In this document: positions 22,489 to 32,837 of the stretch, piece after piece
Numbering within the stretch: the stretch's first letter is position 1
How the letters are laid out: the number at the start of each line of letters is the position of its first letter
NCBI RefSeq assembly: GCF_010093595.1
Contig: NW_022985453.1
Location: 81,342-145,341 of the forward strand
Reading direction: 5' to 3'
Length of the DNA: 64,000 nt
Source of the DNA: Mytilinidion resinicola
Taxonomy: Eukaryota > Ascomycota > Dothideomycetes > Mytilinidiales > Mytilinidiaceae
Program-made: the position numbers and the translations under genes
The notes under the pieces: model-generated
Told to the model about the DNA's origin: nothing
What the model saw: the letters and a program-made list of their open reading frames with translations, nothing else
The model's database searches: none

Positions 22489-24869
22489 TTATTTTCTACT
22501 TTTATAGTGCGCAGGCGTTGTTCTATACTAGCTGCGGCTATAACTATATAGGGGCGTAGCGTGTTTAGGGTTATAGCTATACCTACAGCTATAGTTCCTT
22601 ATAATAGCAGTAATAGTATATAGCTACTCTAGCTATAGCTATAGCTATATATATATTAGGTTATTATAGATAGTATAGCAGTCTATTAGAGTTAAAAAAT
22701 AAAAGTATTATAAGTTTTAGACTATTAAAAGGCCTAGTCCTGCTAATTTAGTATATATATATACTTTATAAAGTTATTAAAATAGTACTAAACCTGTCTA
22801 TTTACTAGCTTAGACTATAGGTAAAATATAAATTAAATATAGAACTAGTAGATAAGCTTAGCAGCGCTATAGTTTAGCTTACCTATAATATTAAGGAAAT
22901 AGTTATAGAAGGTAGTAAATATATTAGTACCTATTTTTAGGGTTTTAAGTTATATAACGGCTTTAGCCTTAATATTATATTTACTAAAGCCTTTATCTAA
23001 AAACTAAAGGGCGTTAATATTATTATAAATAATATTCTGGCGATAATAAGCCTAGATCCGCTTAAAAGGTTTCTTAGCTAGAACGCTTTTAATATAGTTT
23101 AGCTTAAAGTTATCTATTTTATTAGGAAAAGTATAGTAGATCTTTACTAAGACCTTACTGCGCTAGATAGAGTAGTATTTACTATCTATTCTATTAAACA
23201 GAGCTAGATCCGGCTAGTAATAGGCTAGTTATAAAGATAAGGTAGTCTAAAAGTATAGAAAAGTGCGTCTATTATAGTAGTTACTGCTATTATTACAGCA
23301 ATAATCTTAGTATAGAAAGGGTAAGCGCTAGTTATACTTACTATTGCTATATATAGTGGTTTCTAGTAGAGTATAGCCTAGTTTATAGTATATACTATAA
23401 TTATTCTTTTAACTATAGTAGTTAGGTCTATAGTTAATATTATTATCCTATTATCCCTTATTATTAAAGTAAATAGGGCCTTTAAACGCCTTAGTAGTAG
23501 GCTTAGACTATTGTTATTAAAGGTTATATATATATAACTTAGTAGCTTAAAGGTTAATTTTAGTTTAATTAAGATTTATTTTTAGCTAAGTAATCTATTT
23601 ATCTATATTATTATACTTATTTTCTATTTTATTCTTTTCTTCCTTCTATTCCTTAATAGCAATTCTATACTTACTTATATAGATTATAGTGCTTTCTACT
23701 AAAAACCTTAGCAGGTAGAAAGCTATAATAGGTTTTTTATTAATCTAGCTATAGAATTTATTAGGGGTTTTAAAGTAGCTGCCTTCTATTTACTTAACTA
23801 GAGCACTAATATTATATAGACTAAGTAGGAGGTCTAAGCTAATTAGCCTAATTATTTTCTAGAAGTTGCCTATAATAGTAGTAGAATTCTAGGTATTAAG
23901 GAATTTACTAGGTAGGTATATATTATAATAATGCTATAAGCAGAGGTATAAAGCTTAGATAGAAGTATTAATTAAGTGCTATATATAGTATTATATAGAG
24001 GTTTAAGACGTTGTGTAAGGAATAGGAAATTAGAAGCGCCGGCGAAGAAGATATAGCGGTGGGACGTGCGCATAGCGCGAGCTTACGAGTTCTATGCGAG
24101 ATTAGGTAACAAAGCTATATAATCTAGACACGTAATCGGCAAATTATAGTAGGTAAGGTGTTACAGGTGGTTACTATAATAGTATGCGCTAGTAATAGCG
24201 GTGTTAAGTATTTTACTAATATACTTGCGCCTTTTATTAGTGCGATTTTTTTCTTATAAAAATAAGTAAGAAATTACTAGAACCTATAGCTCCTTATTTT
24301 TTTTAAATATATTACCTTAAGTATTACCCTTTTTATTATACTGTGTTTATATATAAGAAAAGTGCGGTGCGCCTTAGTAATAACTAACCCCCCTGCACTA
24401 AAGGGAATATTAGAGTTATAGAGTTGCCTGCCGCTTAGCGCGTTATTAAACTCCAGTATATTTAACTATATATAATAAGGTCTAGGCTTTATTAATATAG
24501 AGTAAGTAGGTAAGTTAGTATAGAGTATATTAGTAGTTGTAGTTAGTAACTATATAGCTAAATTTTAAAGCTAGCAACTAGTATAGGTGTATATATACAG
24601 CAGTATAGCTATATAATTTAAAAAGAAATTAGGGTTTCTAGGTTTCCTTAGATAATATAACCTAGTATTAGAAGTATAGCTAAAGAAAAAATTATATTGC
24701 TATTAATAAGGTTATATAGAAAGGAGAAAGGCTCTAGCTATAAGCTATATATATAGTAGAGCGCGTAAGGCGCTAGAAAAACCCTTAGCCCGGGATTACG
24801 TAATATCTATATATATAATATCCTGTAACCTTAATAACTACTAAAAGAACCTAAAAAAACAGCGTAATA
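22489..24869 (-). mobile_element. Gypsy-B fragment: 5' LTR, leader and gag
   Basis: Minus-strand continuation of Gypsy-B on the right of Gypsy-A. Near 22490-22600 it matches Gypsy-A 17480-17600 in inverted orientation (GAACAACGCCTGCGCACTATA). Farther right it matches the gag and leader regions with greater divergence. It begins with an LTR-like segment at 24869-24666. No open frames remain. Confidence 0.75.
24666..24869 (-). repeat. Gypsy-B 5' LTR (probable)
   Basis: On the minus strand it begins TATTACGCTG and shares TTAGTAGTTATTAAGG, ATCCCGGGCTAAGGG, a CTATATAACCTTATTAATAG-like block and the CTAATA end with the Gypsy-A LTR. It is about 30 bp shorter. Ends were placed by alignment to Gypsy-A by eye. 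Confidence 0.6.
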
Positions 24870-24974
24870 ACTATTCTATAGTAAGCTCTATTATCTATCT
24901 ATTACTACTTTTTATAGCTAGCTATATAGCTATACTACGCGCTTTTATAGGCGCCGCTTTAATTAATCTTTTCT

Positions 24975-25060
24975 ACCTATATATACTATACTTGCTCCTT
25001 CTGCCTATATATACTATACTTGCTCCTTCTGCCTATATATACTATATATACTATATATAC
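24975..25060. repeat. 28-bp tandem repeat, about 3 copies
   Basis: The unit CTATATATACTATACTTGCT plus CCTTCTGC is repeated near 24975, 25003 and 25031; the last copy degenerates into a TATATAC run. Confidence 0.7.
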
Positions 25061-25560
25061 TATACCTTTTCCTTTTTTTTTCTACTTAGGTGCTCTATAT
25101 ATACTATACTACTTTATACTACTATAGTACTAGTACTAACCCCTTTAATAAAAGTAAAAGTTAATAAAAGTAGATATTAATAAAGGAAAAGGTTAACTAA
25201 AAGCTTAATAAAAGAGCTTAATAAAGGAAAAAGCTAATTTAGTAAATAGTAACTAAGTTTTTATTATAGTAGTAAGCTAAGTATTTCTAGCTTTAAATAC
25301 TATCTAAATACTTTTTACTTTTTAATAGCGTGTAAAAAGGCCTTATAGTTACTTATACTACTACTAATTAGAAGGCTAGATAGCTTTTTTATATAAAAAG
25401 GCTATATATTTTAAGCTTATAAAGGTAGAGCCTATAACCTAAAGGTTAGAATATAGGTACTACTTTACTATAAAAGTAAAAGTTCTAAAAGTTAGTTAAT
25501 AAGCGGTGCGGTGTGTATTTAAAATAGGTGTAATATTTTTAAGTTACGGCTTTAGGTAAA

Positions 25561-25622
25561 GGAAAAATAAAAGGAAGCGGAGGAAAAATAAAAAAGAGTA
25601 GAGGAAAAATAAAAGGGAGCAG
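25561..25622. repeat. 21-bp tandem repeat, 3 copies
   Basis: Three consecutive purine-rich units beginning GGAAAAATAAAA, with variable last bases (GGAAGCGGA, AAGAGTAGA, GGGAGCAGG). Confidence 0.7.
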
Positions 25623-25952
25623 GTTTTATGCGCAGATCTATTACTAATAAAAAGTAGAAAAGTTTAAGTATACTGCTAGTAAAGCAGCCTTAGTTTAGGT
25701 TAATATAATATAGGTATTAAAAATAAACTAAAGTTATAGGCGTACTACTATATTTAGAATATAAAATAGGCTTTAGAATTTCTTTAACTATTAGCGCCTA
25801 TACTAGCTAATAGAGGAAACCTAAAGGGGATATATATTTACGCCTATACTAGCGCAGTTAAAAAGGTTTTATAGTAAGTTAGCCTTAGAAAACAGTGTTA
25901 TAAGCCACTAAAATTAGCGGCTAAAACGCTGTTTAATTGTTTAAAGTAGTAA

Positions 25953-26124
25953 TTTTTCTATATACTAAGCTATTTTCCTAAGTAATATATATATAGCTAC
26001 CTTTAAAAACTATAAAAATAGGTATTTAATAGAAACTAATAAATATCTAGCTTAGGAAAATCTATAAAGCTATTCTATAGTATTTTTTCTATATAATAGG
26101 CTATTTTCCTAAGTAATATATATA
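25953..26124. repeat. Pair of about 40-bp direct repeats close to the heterochromatin edge
   Basis: The segments 25953-25993 and 26084-26124 share TTTTCTATATA and GCTATTTTCCTAAGTAATAT; an inverted partial copy (AGCTTAGGAAAATC) lies between them at 26049-26062. They may be the ends of a short non-autonomous element; no identity can be assigned. Confidence 0.5.
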
Positions 26125-26374
26125 ACTTATACTATAAAAGGCAGTTTAAATAGCGGTTTAAAAGGGTTTTATATATAAATATATATAATCTAAATAAGGA
26201 TCTAACTAGATAGTTGTACGAAGTAAGATACGTCTTAGCTAAGAGCGTCCTAGCATCCTTGCCTACAGTTCTGTCGCATCTAGACAAGTCAAAAATTCCG
26301 TGTCGTCTTACTCCGTTACTAACATCGTTGAACCCAACGTATAATCCCCATCCCGATTCGAGGCGTTCGAAGTC

Positions 26375-27268
26375 ATGGCGAACCCATTTGCAGGCAAGAT
26401 CGCGATAGTAACGGGCGGGTCGCGCGGGATTGGCGAAGCGATTGCGCTGAACTTTGCGCAAAAGGGCGCGAAAGCTGTTGCAATCACGTATCACTCAGAG
26501 AGCACAGCGGCGGAGGCTGTCGTTCAGGAGATCAAGCGCCTGGGTAGCGATGCGTTGGCTTTCAAGGCGAATTTGCTTGATCCGGAGGTGGGACATAAGA
26601 TCGTAAGGGCGGTACTGGAAGGTTTCGGCGTTGATGGAATTGATATACTAGGTATCCCCATCATTCCTCCTTTTCCGATCGTTCCGTTACGTGAGCCTAG
26701 ATGAAATTGTCCTAACGGCCTCCAAAGTCAACAATGCTGTCCATCGCGCGCCTCATACTTCCTTTGATTCAACCACCTTAGCGGATTTCAACGCCCAGTT
26801 CTCCAACCTCAGCGGCCCCCTCTTTGTCACGCAAGCGGTTCTCAAAGTTATCAATGCCGGCGGTCGCATCATCATGATAAGTTCTGGGGCAGCTAAGATG
26901 CCCATTCCGGCGACGATGCTATACGGCATGGCCAAGGCCGGACTCGAGTACATGACCAAGACGCTGGCAGTGCAGTATGCAGCGGAGAAGAAAATCACGG
27001 TGAACGCGGTCCAACCGGGGTTCACAGCTACCGGTAAGTTTTTCTCAGAGTTGATTCAATTTCGATCTGAAGCTGAACCGAATGCGCTTCTCCAGAAACA
27101 GTTCTGCAGTATCCAGCAGATAGGATGGCAATGATGGTGTCGAGGCCAACGGCGGAGAAGCGCCTTGGAACGGTCGCGGAGATTGCGCATGTGGTGGGTT
27201 TTTTGGCGGAAAAGAAGAGCAGCTGGGTCAATGGACAGGTGATAGATGTCACGGGTGGAATATTCTGA
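26375..27268 (+). CDS. Short-chain dehydrogenase/reductase (SDR)
   Basis: NAD(P)-dependent oxidoreductase of the classical SDR family, about 249 residues; the substrate cannot be told. Exons are 26375-26651, 26728-27033 and 27102-27268; the introns are 76 and 68 bp with GTATCC...AAAG and GTAAGT...ACAG borders. Visible motifs are the cofactor-binding TGGSRGIG near residues 14-21, VNNA across the first splice, the catalytic serine in MISSG and YGMAK holding the Tyr and Lys. The C-terminus is WVNGQVIDVTGGIF. These resemble FabG-like 3-oxoacyl reductases and fungal toxin-biosynthesis reductases alike. The start is the first ATG after the AT-rich block and fits the family N-terminus (GKIAIVTGG). 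It is the first gene beside the heterochromatin and shows no RIP damage. Confidence 0.85.
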
Positions 27269-28023
27269 TCATCGCAAAAGGGATCGTAGGCCTCCAGCTT
27301 CTTCGCTTTTTCGTTGCCTTTCTTTCGCCATATTTCTCGTTTCCATTAGAATGGCTTCTCGTTATCGTACCGCCACTTACAAGAGAGAATCACTCCGCCT
27401 CTCGACTCCCAGGTGACGTCGATGGAAAAGCCACCGGGACGGTGAGATGGCGGCATCCACGCGGGGACTGTCTCATCCAGGGCGATGAGGATGAAGCCAT
27501 ATTTTTACGGCAATTATTTCCCAAAGCGGCTGGTAGCGGCTTCATCTTCAAACCAGATTGATTCAAATTTTACGTTCAAACACCGGCAAACTAAGTGACT
27601 CGAAACGCCAGAAGAAAACTTTTTTGCTTCCCGCACTAATGTCCGCCGTTCTCTTTTCATAAATTTCATCACAAGTGCCTTCTTCTTTTCTCAGGATCGA
27701 AAGTTCCCGTGTCTGCTAGTCTTGGGGCAATGCTTTCTTCTTAGCCACATATGGCGCAGTGAGCAAATTCGCTGCTTTCCCCTTAGAGACTGTAATACCG
27801 CCTTCTACACTCTAAATATGATTTCCAAGTCATCATTCACCAGCGAGGGTATGTCTTGCCAGACCGCGTTCGAGATTAGTCGCTCCACTTTCGTCGGGAA
27901 GCGAATTTGTCCCCAGTCTAGACATTCATGTTTACCCTCGTCTCCAAGTTGCAAGTCTTCTTTCAAGCCATGTCTTGCTTCATCACTTTCCGACTCTTCA
28001 ATCACCTGCCCTCTGCTGCCAGA
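27269..28023. other. Intergenic, no gene seen
   Basis: About 750 bp of balanced composition between the SDR stop and the next start. Open frames on the plus strand overlap the following gene in another frame and show no recognisable domain. Confidence 0.5.
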
Positions 28024-29569
28024 ATGCCCGAGCAACAGAAACTCCCGAAGACGGACAAGGTCTCCAAGACATCATACTCTCACTCGGAAAAGATTACCCA
28101 CTATGAGTCTGAGGATACAGTGGAGTCTACGAAAATCCCCACATCCTCGCGCGCCGCTCCTCAAGCGAATCGTCCCACTCCTTCAGTGCGAGGTCAGGAC
28201 TCCGACGACTCCGACGAGGAAAACGAAGAAGCGCTACTCATCCACCGCTCGGTACATGCCAAGTATCACGCACAGAACGCGGATAAAAACACGTTGGAGC
28301 GATCTGACAGTCCCTCAACGCAGGCTCAAGCTCCCCTGAAGCCAACTCAGGCCCTCTCAAAGCAGGTTCAGGCTTCTTCGAAGGAATCCCAAGCAATCAT
28401 TCACCGCAGCGATTCCCCATCCTCGGATTCTTCAGAGACTGACGTTGACTCGGACGAAGGACTAATTTTACCAATGTCAAAGGCTGGAAGACGATGAAGC
28501 GCAAGTTAGGATTTGCCCACCAACTCAAAGACATGAACGAGCGGTATCAAACTCAGCAAGAACTTCGGACGGAAGCGACGTCGAAATACCCAGAGCATGC
28601 AAGGCTAAGCCCCGAGACGGACAAGGGAGCTCGACGTGAGGTCAAAGAAGAACTTAAGATGGCGCGGCGGAGGCGAAAGGCAGAAGAAGCGAGGTTTCAG
28701 GAGAAGACCAAGATGGTGGTCGGGGACTCAAAACGTAACACGGAAGACGAAGCTGCAGAGGAAGCGCAGGCTTCTCGACGCTGATGCACGCTAAAATCCA
28801 GGGCAGTTTTGTCGTCGAAGCCGGTCCGCGAGGGGGGACACGAGCTGAAGAAGAGGCGCATGATGATGGAGAGGACCCGGTCGCGAGAGCCGGAAGAGAG
28901 CGGGCAAGATTTTTCTTTCCCAGAGTCTGAAGAGGCGGAGGCTCCCGTAGTAGATGAGCAGCCAAAGTCCTCGCAGTCGGTCAAGAAAGGGGCCGCGACG
29001 AGCGATCCCATCCATACTGACTCAGCGGAGAACTCGGAGGAGGAAACCTGCACGATCCCTGACAATGACAGCGGAGACGCATTTCTGACCGATCCGATGG
29101 ACGTGGCCGATGATGCTCCCGATCACGTCTCCTCTCCCGCTGCCAGGGCAGACCACCGTACCGATTCAGCTCATGTTAGGCGACCACATCCCCCATTCCA
29201 CATTCCATTCCACTTCCCTCCCCAACTATCCTTCCTAACTCCGCTGAGCGCTCATTCGCCCACGAACTAGCCGAAGACGCCACAGAAGCCAGAGCCATTC
29301 TCGTCGCACAGGGTACCGTTCCCCGACAGTTCATCAGTTACGACACCAGCCATATTCCCCCTCAACAAACCCTCAACATGCTCGACAGCAGATTCGGGCA
29401 GTGGCGGGGCGAGAACCCGTACGATGAAGTGCTCATTCTGGAGACTGGTTACTTTGAGGAAATTGTCGAGGCTAATGGCAAATATCGTCTCAGTGGGATG
29501 GTGAGAAATGGCTTTGATGGGGGCTATGAGCTTGGTTCTGGAGCGTGTCTGGAGCGGAGAGAGTCCTAG
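28024..29569 (+). pseudogene. Decayed tandem paralogue of the gene at 30448-32304
   Basis: The first residues MPEQQKLPKTDKVSKTSYSH align with MPKQRTLVKEDKRRQAPYSR of the downstream gene, which fixes the start at 28024. The C-terminal block (HELAEDATEARAILVAQG, YDTSHIPPQQTLN, SRFGQWRGE) aligns with that gene's end. Between them the frame is broken: a shift near 28490, a TGA at 28782-28784 and a second shift near 29165-29185. I found no GT-AG introns of sensible size that repair these breaks. The middle is acidic and low complexity and lacks the two 80-residue repeats of the paralogue. It is probably a pseudogene; an intact gene with unusual introns cannot be excluded. Function unknown. Confidence 0.6.
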
Positions 29570-30447
29570 TAGTTTTTGAGCTCCTTCGGTCGTTTTAGTC
29601 GTGGCTTCATGCCCATTTTGCCTTTTGCCGTCACACAGAATCAAGTTACTACTCTACAGCAAGCAACATATGAAACGAACTGAAGTTACAGAACAAATTG
29701 CTTCTAGTGACACTTACTCTTCCCAACTCAATGCATCCGGCCTTACATTCTAAAATGATTCTGGAAGTCTTACTACACAAAATAAATGAGACCGTTGATA
29801 AGGCCTGTTGAGATTTTTTGCATTGACCCTACAAAATTTGAGTAATTACGTTCTATAATTACCCCGAAGACCTATTGGAGGATTTGATCACGTGGACATC
29901 AGGCGTCGCACTGTAGCTCTATACTGCTTATACTAGGACCCAATATTCGCCAAGGTGGGTGTTGAAATGATATTGAGCAAATATCGAATCAAAGGAAGCT
30001 AGTACGAACGCTCATCTCTGTTTTCCCCTCCAACATAAAAGCAAACGTTTTGTCTGGGATCATCCATTCAATGAGCAAGCCAACGCCAACAAACCTTACC
30101 AGCATTGTTTCATTCATATACTTATAAGCTGGAGCCGGTGACTTTCCTGCTCCCACTAAAGCATTCGTTATATAATGATTTCTGGGTCAACATTCACCCA
30201 CATGTAGAAGCCTGTCCAGCGGAACGCTGACATATTTGCTTCCACTGGGTGGTGAGGCCTCCCCATGGGACAGGGGCCCCTATATAAACCCCCTCCTCTA
30301 ACTCGTAATCTCGATCATCTACCTGCAGTCCCCACTCCACACTCCACACCACCACCCACAACATTTTCCCCACAAGTCCGGTCCAATCCAAACCAACCTT
30401 CACCACCGCACATTATTTCCGATACCCATCCTCCACCTTCTACCAAG
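29570..30447. other. Intergenic region and promoter of the downstream paralogue
   Basis: No coding sequence recognised. The last 170 bases form a C-rich 5' leader after a TATA box at 30281-30287. Confidence 0.5.
30281..30287 (+). promoter_or_regulatory. TATA box of the unknown gene at 30448
   Basis: TATATAA within a GC-rich context (GGCCCC before, CCCC after), 161 bp upstream of the inferred start. A pyrimidine/adenine-rich leader follows, typical of fungal transcripts. It argues against starting the protein at the in-frame ATG at 30265, which lies upstream of the box. Confidence 0.5.
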
Positions 30448-32304
30448 ATGCCAAAGCAACGAACACTTGTCAAGGAGGACAAAAGGCGCCAAGCCCCATA
30501 TTCTCGCACCCAGGAGACTAGGGCTCCAGCTCCGTCCCGTGCTACAAGGGATCCAATCCCCTCTCCTGAACCTTCACCACCTGAACACAATCCCAATTCT
30601 TCCCCAGCAAAAGCGAAGGGCCAACCACCACCTCCTGTCGCAGAAAGAAAACCCTCTGCCAAGCGTACCATCGAGAAGGAGCGGATGCTGGAAGAGAGAA
30701 TCGAAATATTCAGGAGGGTGGCTGCGGTATGCGAGGATCGTCACAAACAAAACGTCCAGATTGACTGGAGAGAGCGATTTTGGGCACACGTCAAGGGCGA
30801 TTGCGAATCCTACGAGAAGCAATTGGAGGCAATGGAGAAGAGGGGAGCGAGGCCGAAAGGACACAAGAACCGCGAAATATGCCGGGAAGCCTTGAAAATA
30901 CTTTCATATGTTCCTCGCTCTCCAAAAGATCTTGCACGTCGTCCGATTTCACTTTCTTCGCAACAGGTTCAGGACAATGTCGGAAAGCAATCGAAAGGAG
31001 GCTCCTCTAGCCTAGATCATGGCAAGAACACATACCAGCAACCCGAGGCTTCATCTGGCAAACCTGTCCTGGGCGACGAGTCCAGCCCCGCCCCAGAGCG
31101 ACGAAATGCAGAAAAGGAGACGAAGAATGAGCAGAGGGAACGGCAGCAGACGGCCCAGTTCAGGAAAGTAGCTGATCTGTGTGAAGCTCAGAGCAAGAAG
31201 GGGATCTCAATGAATTGGACGGATCCATTCTTAGCAGGTGTCAAGGCCCGTTGTGAACAGGCCAATCTGGAGTATACATCCATGCAGATAGGGAACAGTG
31301 AGTCGAAAAAGAACGCGAGCCTTGAGATTTACCGCGAGGCCCTGAGAGTATTAACATATACTCCGCTCTCTCCAACAGACGCTACGCTATGTTGGATTTC
31401 AGGTTCCGAGGATCAGCCAGATGGTCAAACGGGTCGACTGAAGGCATCGAATGGGGAGAAAGGCAAGTCTTCAACAAAAGCCGAGAGGGGGGCTTCGAAG
31501 AAGAACCCTGTTGTAATCGAAGATACCGAGGAATCGGACGAGGAACCTGCCACCAGCACCGAGAGTCATGGCCCTCGTACCGATGATGAAGAGGCAGACG
31601 ACGCTATGGAGGATGTAGAGGAGGGCTCTGCCGAAAAGACATCTCCATTCTACACCAAAGCCCAGGACTACGACGATGACGAGGAGGCGGAAGACGTAAT
31701 GGACACTGTAGAGGACCACGTCCCCGTAGAAACCCTCACTCGCCACGCCGACAGACAATTGAACAAGGCCGTAACTACCGTAGCCCCTACCATTCCCACT
31801 ACCACTCCTCCTCGAGCGACTTCTCGAACCAAGGCAGCGAGGACCTTCCTCGAAGAGCTGGCCGCCGACGCCGCCGAAGCTCGCGCCCTCGTCGCCGGAG
31901 GAGGGATTCCGCGGCGCTTCCACAACTCAACCTCTACCATTCCACCTCTCACTCCCACACTTGGCCTCGTCGCAACCACGGCAGCTCGCACAATGATCGA
32001 AGAGCTAGCTGGAGGCGCCGCCGAAGCCCGCACCCTCCTCGCCGAAGGCGGGATCCCGCGGCGCTTCGTAACTTACGACACGAGCCACATTCCCGCGCGC
32101 CCATCACTCTTCAACAATCAGGGCAGCAGGTTCGGGCCGTGGCGCGGGGAGACCTTGCCCGGAACCCGCTCCTACGGCGACGAGGAGGTGATTGCCGAGC
32201 GCAATCGGAAGAAGTCCCCGGAGTGGAACGGGGAAAAATATGTCCAATGCCAGTGGGACAAGAAAGAGGAGACGTGGAAGGTGCCGGGGACCAGGCCTTT
32301 GTAG
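30448..32304 (+). CDS. Uncharacterised disordered protein with two internal repeat pairs
   Basis: Single-exon protein of about 618 residues; I recognise no known domain. The start at 30448 is chosen because MPKQR aligns with the upstream paralogue and lies after a TATA box; an in-frame ATG at 30265 would add 61 residues. Two related blocks of about 80 residues lie near residues 82-160 and 233-311 (IFRRVAAVCEDRHKQNVQI and QFRKVADLCEAQSKKGISM starts, REALKILSYVPRSPKD and REALRVLTYTPLSPTD ends). Two further blocks lie near residues 461-490 and 510-540 (RTFLEELAADAAEARALV and RTMIEELAGGAAEARTLL, each followed by GGIPRRF). The linkers are Pro- or Asp/Glu-rich. The C-terminus (PEWNGEKYVQCQWDKKEETW) is compact and Trp-rich. 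Probably a fungal lineage-specific family; no function is assigned. Confidence 0.75.
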   Translation: MPKQRTLVKEDKRRQAPYSRTQETRAPAPSRATRDPIPSPEPSPPEHNPNSSPAKAKGQPPPPVAERKPSAKRTIEKERMLEERIEIFRRVAAVCEDRHKQNVQIDWRERFWAHVKGDCESYEKQLEAMEKRGARPKGHKNREICREALKILSYVPRSPKDLARRPISLSSQQVQDNVGKQSKGGSSSLDHGKNTYQQPEASSGKPVLGDESSPAPERRNAEKETKNEQRERQQTAQFRKVADLCEAQSKKGISMNWTDPFLAGVKARCEQANLEYTSMQIGNSESKKNASLEIYREALRVLTYTPLSPTDATLCWISGSEDQPDGQTGRLKASNGEKGKSSTKAERGASKKNPVVIEDTEESDEEPATSTESHGPRTDDEEADDAMEDVEEGSAEKTSPFYTKAQDYDDDEEAEDVMDTVEDHVPVETLTRHADRQLNKAVTTVAPTIPTTTPPRATSRTKAARTFLEELAADAAEARALVAGGGIPRRFHNSTSTIPPLTPTLGLVATTAARTMIEELAGGAAEARTLLAEGGIPRRFVTYDTSHIPARPSLFNNQGSRFGPWRGETLPGTRSYGDEEVIAERNRKKSPEWNGEKYVQCQWDKKEETWKVPGTRPL

Positions 32305-32837
32305 GGCCGTACTGGTTCTGGGCGGTGGATGACTGGTTTCCCTTTTGTTTTGCGGTCGACGATTCCAATTCGAGATAGATCTTGTTATAAGCGAAAGTGT
32401 TCAATATTTCAACTTTCTCTTAAGACAGAGAGCACAAGTTTAGCATAGCCCTACTCAGATTATCCATTGACTTTTGGGACATTGATGAGTTTGAGAAGTG
32501 TTCGAGATACCCTCGAGCAAGAGATATTCATAGAGAATAAATGGAGTGCAATCAGACATTGGAAGACCAAGCGCGATGTGACGATGAACGAAGTGACTTG
32601 AACAAAACCATTTGCATATCTAAAATTTCCCGCCTCTGAGATGGGCAGAAAAGTACCAATACTAATACCGTGCGCCGCACTTTAGCGCCAATACCCAAAG
32701 CCTAGCAGACAACAAACCCCAAGAGCGGTAGCCTCTTACCTGGGATATCATACAACACCGTCTTCGTCACTCATTTCCATATTCCAGAACGCCTCCCTCC
32801 GCATTAAACTTCCCTCTCCCGTTCAACAACACGGCTC
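32305..32837. other. Intergenic, convergent 3' regions
   Basis: About 530 bp between the stops of two convergent genes. No coding or structural feature recognised. Confidence 0.5.

Larger units (their letters stand above)
24870..26374. other. AT-rich relic sequence up to the heterochromatin edge
   Basis: RIP-like, gene-free DNA with short repeats but no element I can name. Base composition changes abruptly near 26,200-26,250, about 130-170 bp before the first host gene. No promoter element of that gene can be assigned with confidence. Confidence 0.7.

Noticed and set aside
1..26200. CRISPR-like or satellite-centromere interpretation of the AT-rich block
   Set aside because: Repeats are dispersed transposon copies with target duplications, not regularly spaced short repeats or long uniform satellite arrays; the gene context is eukaryotic.
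26753..27252. Minus-strand open frames over the SDR gene
   Set aside because: Antisense shadows of exons with clear SDR motifs.
30265..30447. In-frame N-terminal extension of the unknown gene (61 residues)
   Set aside because: Lies across a TATA box and a C-rich leader; the paralogue aligns only from the ATG equivalent to 30448.
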